Origin: Chloroflexota bacterium
GTDB lineage: Bacteria > Chloroflexota > Anaerolineae > Anaerolineales > Villigracilaceae
NCBI GenBank assembly: GCA_021812905.1
Contig: JAKAMM010000081.1
Location: forward strand, 1 to 7,250
Length of the DNA: 7,250 nucleotides
Direction of reading: 5' to 3'
Made by a program: the position numbers and the translations under genes. Below the pieces are notes generated by a model that saw only the letters and a program-made list of their open reading frames with translations, was not told the DNA's origin and did no database searches. Shown piece by piece: positions 5,960 to 7,250 of this stretch (position 1 is its first letter; every line of letters starts with the position of its first letter).

Positions 5960-6976
5960 TTATTTCTTCAAACTTTCTTCAATAGCAGTTTTCATTGCGT
6001 CGAGCACTTTTGCTTCCACCGCGTTCTTTGCAACGTGGATGGCGTTCTTGATGGCGTACGCGTCCGAGCGGCCATGCCCGATGAAGACCAGCCCATTCAC
6101 ACCGAGCAGGGGAGCCGCGCCTTCCTCGGACGGGTCGAGCAGTTTTTTGATCTGACCCAGCGCAGGCTTTACCAGCAGCCCGCCAATTTTTGTCGGCAGG
6201 TTGCCGTTCTTGATCGTCTCGCGGATCTTGTCAACGATCAACTTGGCAACTGCTTCGTCTGATTTCAACATGACATTGCCGACAAACCCATCAGTCACGG
6301 CCACGTCTACTTTGCCGCCGATGACTTCCTTGCCTTCCACGTTCCCAAAATAATTTAGCCCCGATGCTTTCAACAAAGGTGTTGCGCCTTTTACAAGCTC
6401 GTTACCTTTGCCTTCTTCCTCGCCGTTTGAAACCAGTCCAACCTTTGGATTCTTTACACTGCGCACTTTCTCTGCATAGATACTTCCCATGATTGCAAAC
6501 TGTAAAAGATTTTCCGGCTTGCAATCAGGGTTGGCACCGATGTCGAGCACCACACACGAACCGGTCGCAGTCGGGAACGGGCCGGCCAGCGCGGGACGAT
6601 CCACTCCGCGCAGGCGGCCTAGCCGAAACAACGCGGTGACCATTCCTGCGCCGGTGTTGCCCGCCGTGACAAATGCGTCCGCTTCGCCGCGCTTGACCAG
6701 GTCAATGCCAACAGCCATTGAGTTTTGTGAATCTTTATGCCGCGCTTTGAAGGCTAGTTTCTCGCCCTTGTCTTCCATTGTCAACATCTCCGGCGCATGG
6801 ACGATTCGGATGGGCAAACTGCCCGGGTTCTGCGCGGCCAGCACAGGTCCGATCTTGGATTCGTCGCCCACCAGGATGATTTCCACACCAAATTCGCGGG
6901 CGGCTTCCACCGAGCCCACAACGTCCGGAGTTGGATATTCGTCACTGCCCATTGCATCTACAACGATACGAGTCAT
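5960..6976 (-). CDS. plsX: Phosphate acyltransferase PlsX
   Basis: A 338-residue peripheral membrane enzyme converting acyl-ACP and phosphate to acyl-phosphate, the acyl donor for PlsY in the first step of phosphatidic acid synthesis. Family landmarks are VVDAMGSDEYP at 5-15 (usually DAMGGD), AGNTGA at 105-110, DIGANPD at 145-151, SNGEEEGKGNEL at 183-194 and TDGFVGNV at 228-235. Length matches the family norm of 330-350. GAGGAG (6988-6983) sits 6 nt before ATG 6976. In many bacteria plsX neighbours fabH, fabD or rpmF; here it is followed by a membrane protein and preceded by a divergent tRNA gene, so the usual lipid cluster is absent on the downstream side. The start, length and motifs all agree. 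Confidence 0.97.
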   Translation of the reverse strand: MTRIVVDAMGSDEYPTPDVVGSVEAAREFGVEIILVGDESKIGPVLAAQNPGSLPIRIVHAPEMLTMEDKGEKLAFKARHKDSQNSMAVGIDLVKRGEADAFVTAGNTGAGMVTALFRLGRLRGVDRPALAGPFPTATGSCVVLDIGANPDCKPENLLQFAIMGSIYAEKVRSVKNPKVGLVSNGEEEGKGNELVKGATPLLKASGLNYFGNVEGKEVIGGKVDVAVTDGFVGNVMLKSDEAVAKLIVDKIRETIKNGNLPTKIGGLLVKPALGQIKKLLDPSEEGAAPLLGVNGLVFIGHGRSDAYAIKNAIHVAKNAVEAKVLDAMKTAIEESLKK

Positions 6977-6982
6977 TATTCA

Positions 6983-6988
6983 CTCCTC
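6983..6988 (-). promoter_or_regulatory. Shine-Dalgarno of plsX
   Basis: GAGGAG with a 6-nt spacer before ATG 6976. It is a strong site, unlike the NAT and dinG starts, which lack one. Confidence 0.85.
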
Positions 6989-7002
6989 AAATTTTTCCCT
7001 GC

Positions 7003-7030
7003 TTGACAACGAAAGCAAGCCGATTATAAT
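7003..7030 (+). promoter_or_regulatory. Consensus promoter of tRNA-Leu
   Basis: Perfect -35 TTGACA (7003-7008), a 16-nt spacer and perfect -10 TATAAT (7025-7030). Transcription should start near 7036-7038, about 7 nt before the mature tRNA 5' end, leaving a very short leader for RNase P. Confidence 0.9.
7023..7028 (-). promoter_or_regulatory. Possible -10 box for plsX, overlapping the tRNA -10
   Basis: The 8-mer ATTATAAT (7023-7030) reads TATAAT on both strands, shifted by two bases. On the minus strand this would give a start near 7016 and a 5' UTR of about 40 nt for plsX. No recognisable -35 lies at the right distance on that strand, so this is weak. Confidence 0.3.
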
Positions 7031-7043
7031 ACGCCCTGCTTCT

Positions 7044-7125
7044 GCGCTGGTGCTGGAATTGGCAGACAGGCATGGTTGAGGGCCATGTGAGGCAACTCGT
7101 GAGGGTTCAAGTCCCTCCCAGCGCA
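7044..7125 (+). tRNA. tRNA-Leu (anticodon GAG)
   Basis: Class II cloverleaf of 82 nt. Acceptor GCGCTGG (7044-7050) pairs with CCAGCGC (7118-7124), with discriminator A at 7125 as expected for leucine. There is a short D stem CTG/CAG, anticodon stem CATGG (7071-7075) with CCATG (7083-7087), loop TTGAGGG with anticodon GAG at 7078-7080, a long variable arm with GAG/CTC pairing, and T stem GAGGG/CCCTC around TTCAAGT. It would read CUC and CUU codons. The 3' CCA is not encoded (CAC follows), so it must be added by the CCA-adding enzyme. Confidence 0.97.
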
Positions 7126-7128
7126 CAC

Positions 7129-7165
7129 AACGAAATCCCCGAATCATATCGGGGATTTCGTTTTT
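7129..7165 (+). terminator. Intrinsic terminator of tRNA-Leu
   Basis: A 12-bp perfect GC-rich stem (7131-7142 with 7149-7160), extendable by two A-T pairs, with a 6-nt loop and a following T-tract on the plus strand. It begins only 4 nt after the tRNA, so the transcript carries this tRNA alone. On the minus strand there is little T after the stem, so it probably does not serve the convergent gene efficiently. Confidence 0.92.
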
Positions 7166-7186
7166 CTTAAATAATCCAATTGTTGT

Positions 7187-7250
7187 TTAGTGAAGGATTT
7201 GGCTGAGGAATAATCGTGTACGCTCCTCGCGCGGATTTCGGAAGAATTCT
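7187..7250 (-). CDS. Polar amino acid ABC transporter ATP-binding protein (GlnQ family), C-terminal fragment
   Basis: The last 21 codons of a gene entering from the right edge, ending with TAA at 7189-7187. The visible tail reads EFFRNPREERTRLFLSQILH. The pattern FF-x-NP-xx-ERT-x-x-FLS-x-IL is the typical end of GlnQ/HisP-type ATPases that power uptake of glutamine, glutamate, arginine and similar amino acids. No Walker motifs are in the window, so the call rests on the tail alone. The gene converges on tRNA-Leu, with 61 bp between the two 3' ends. Confidence 0.75.
   Translation of the reverse strand, partial: EFFRNPREERTRLFLSQILH

Overview
The window looks like a piece of a bacterial chromosome of moderate GC content, most likely from Chloroflexota (an Anaerolineae-type lineage). 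That placement is inferred from three things: a Lys20-like homocitrate synthase, a DnaQ-exonuclease/DinG-helicase fusion, and two intergenic palindromes built of short CGCAAAG-like and CACAGATT-like units, which I recall as common in such genomes. No marker gene in the window proves it. All protein genes lie on the minus strand; the only plus-strand gene is a tRNA-Leu.

Layout from left to right. Positions 1-936 hold the N-terminal 312 codons of a homocitrate synthase-like enzyme, running off the left edge. Its 5' region (about 937-1190) is the most interesting part of the window. It has a good promoter, a 38-codon lysine-rich leader ORF starting a few bases from the predicted transcription start, an internal stem, a 9-nt segment complementary to the terminator loop, and a strong intrinsic terminator just before the ribosome binding site. 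Together these look like a translation-coupled attenuator responding to lysine, the probable end product of the enzyme's pathway. Positions 1189-1370 hold nothing I can name.

An arylamine N-acetyltransferase (1371-2132) follows, with a perfect -10 box only 7 nt from its ATG. A palindromic repeat (2197-2258) separates it from a 928-residue DinG-type helicase with an N-terminal DnaQ-like exonuclease (2274-5060). A second, different palindromic repeat (5140-5206) lies upstream of that gene.

The right part has a two-gene unit, plsX (6976-5960) followed after 23 nt by a small two-TM membrane protein with a NERD-like domain (5935-5240). Divergent from plsX is tRNA-Leu(GAG) (7044-7125), with a consensus promoter and a strong terminator. 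The last 64 bases carry the C-terminus of a polar amino acid ABC transporter ATPase (GlnQ family), convergent with the tRNA.

Functionally the window mixes unrelated housekeeping genes: amino acid synthesis and transport, phospholipid initiation, DNA repair and translation. The coherent regulatory story is the attenuator in front of the homocitrate synthase.
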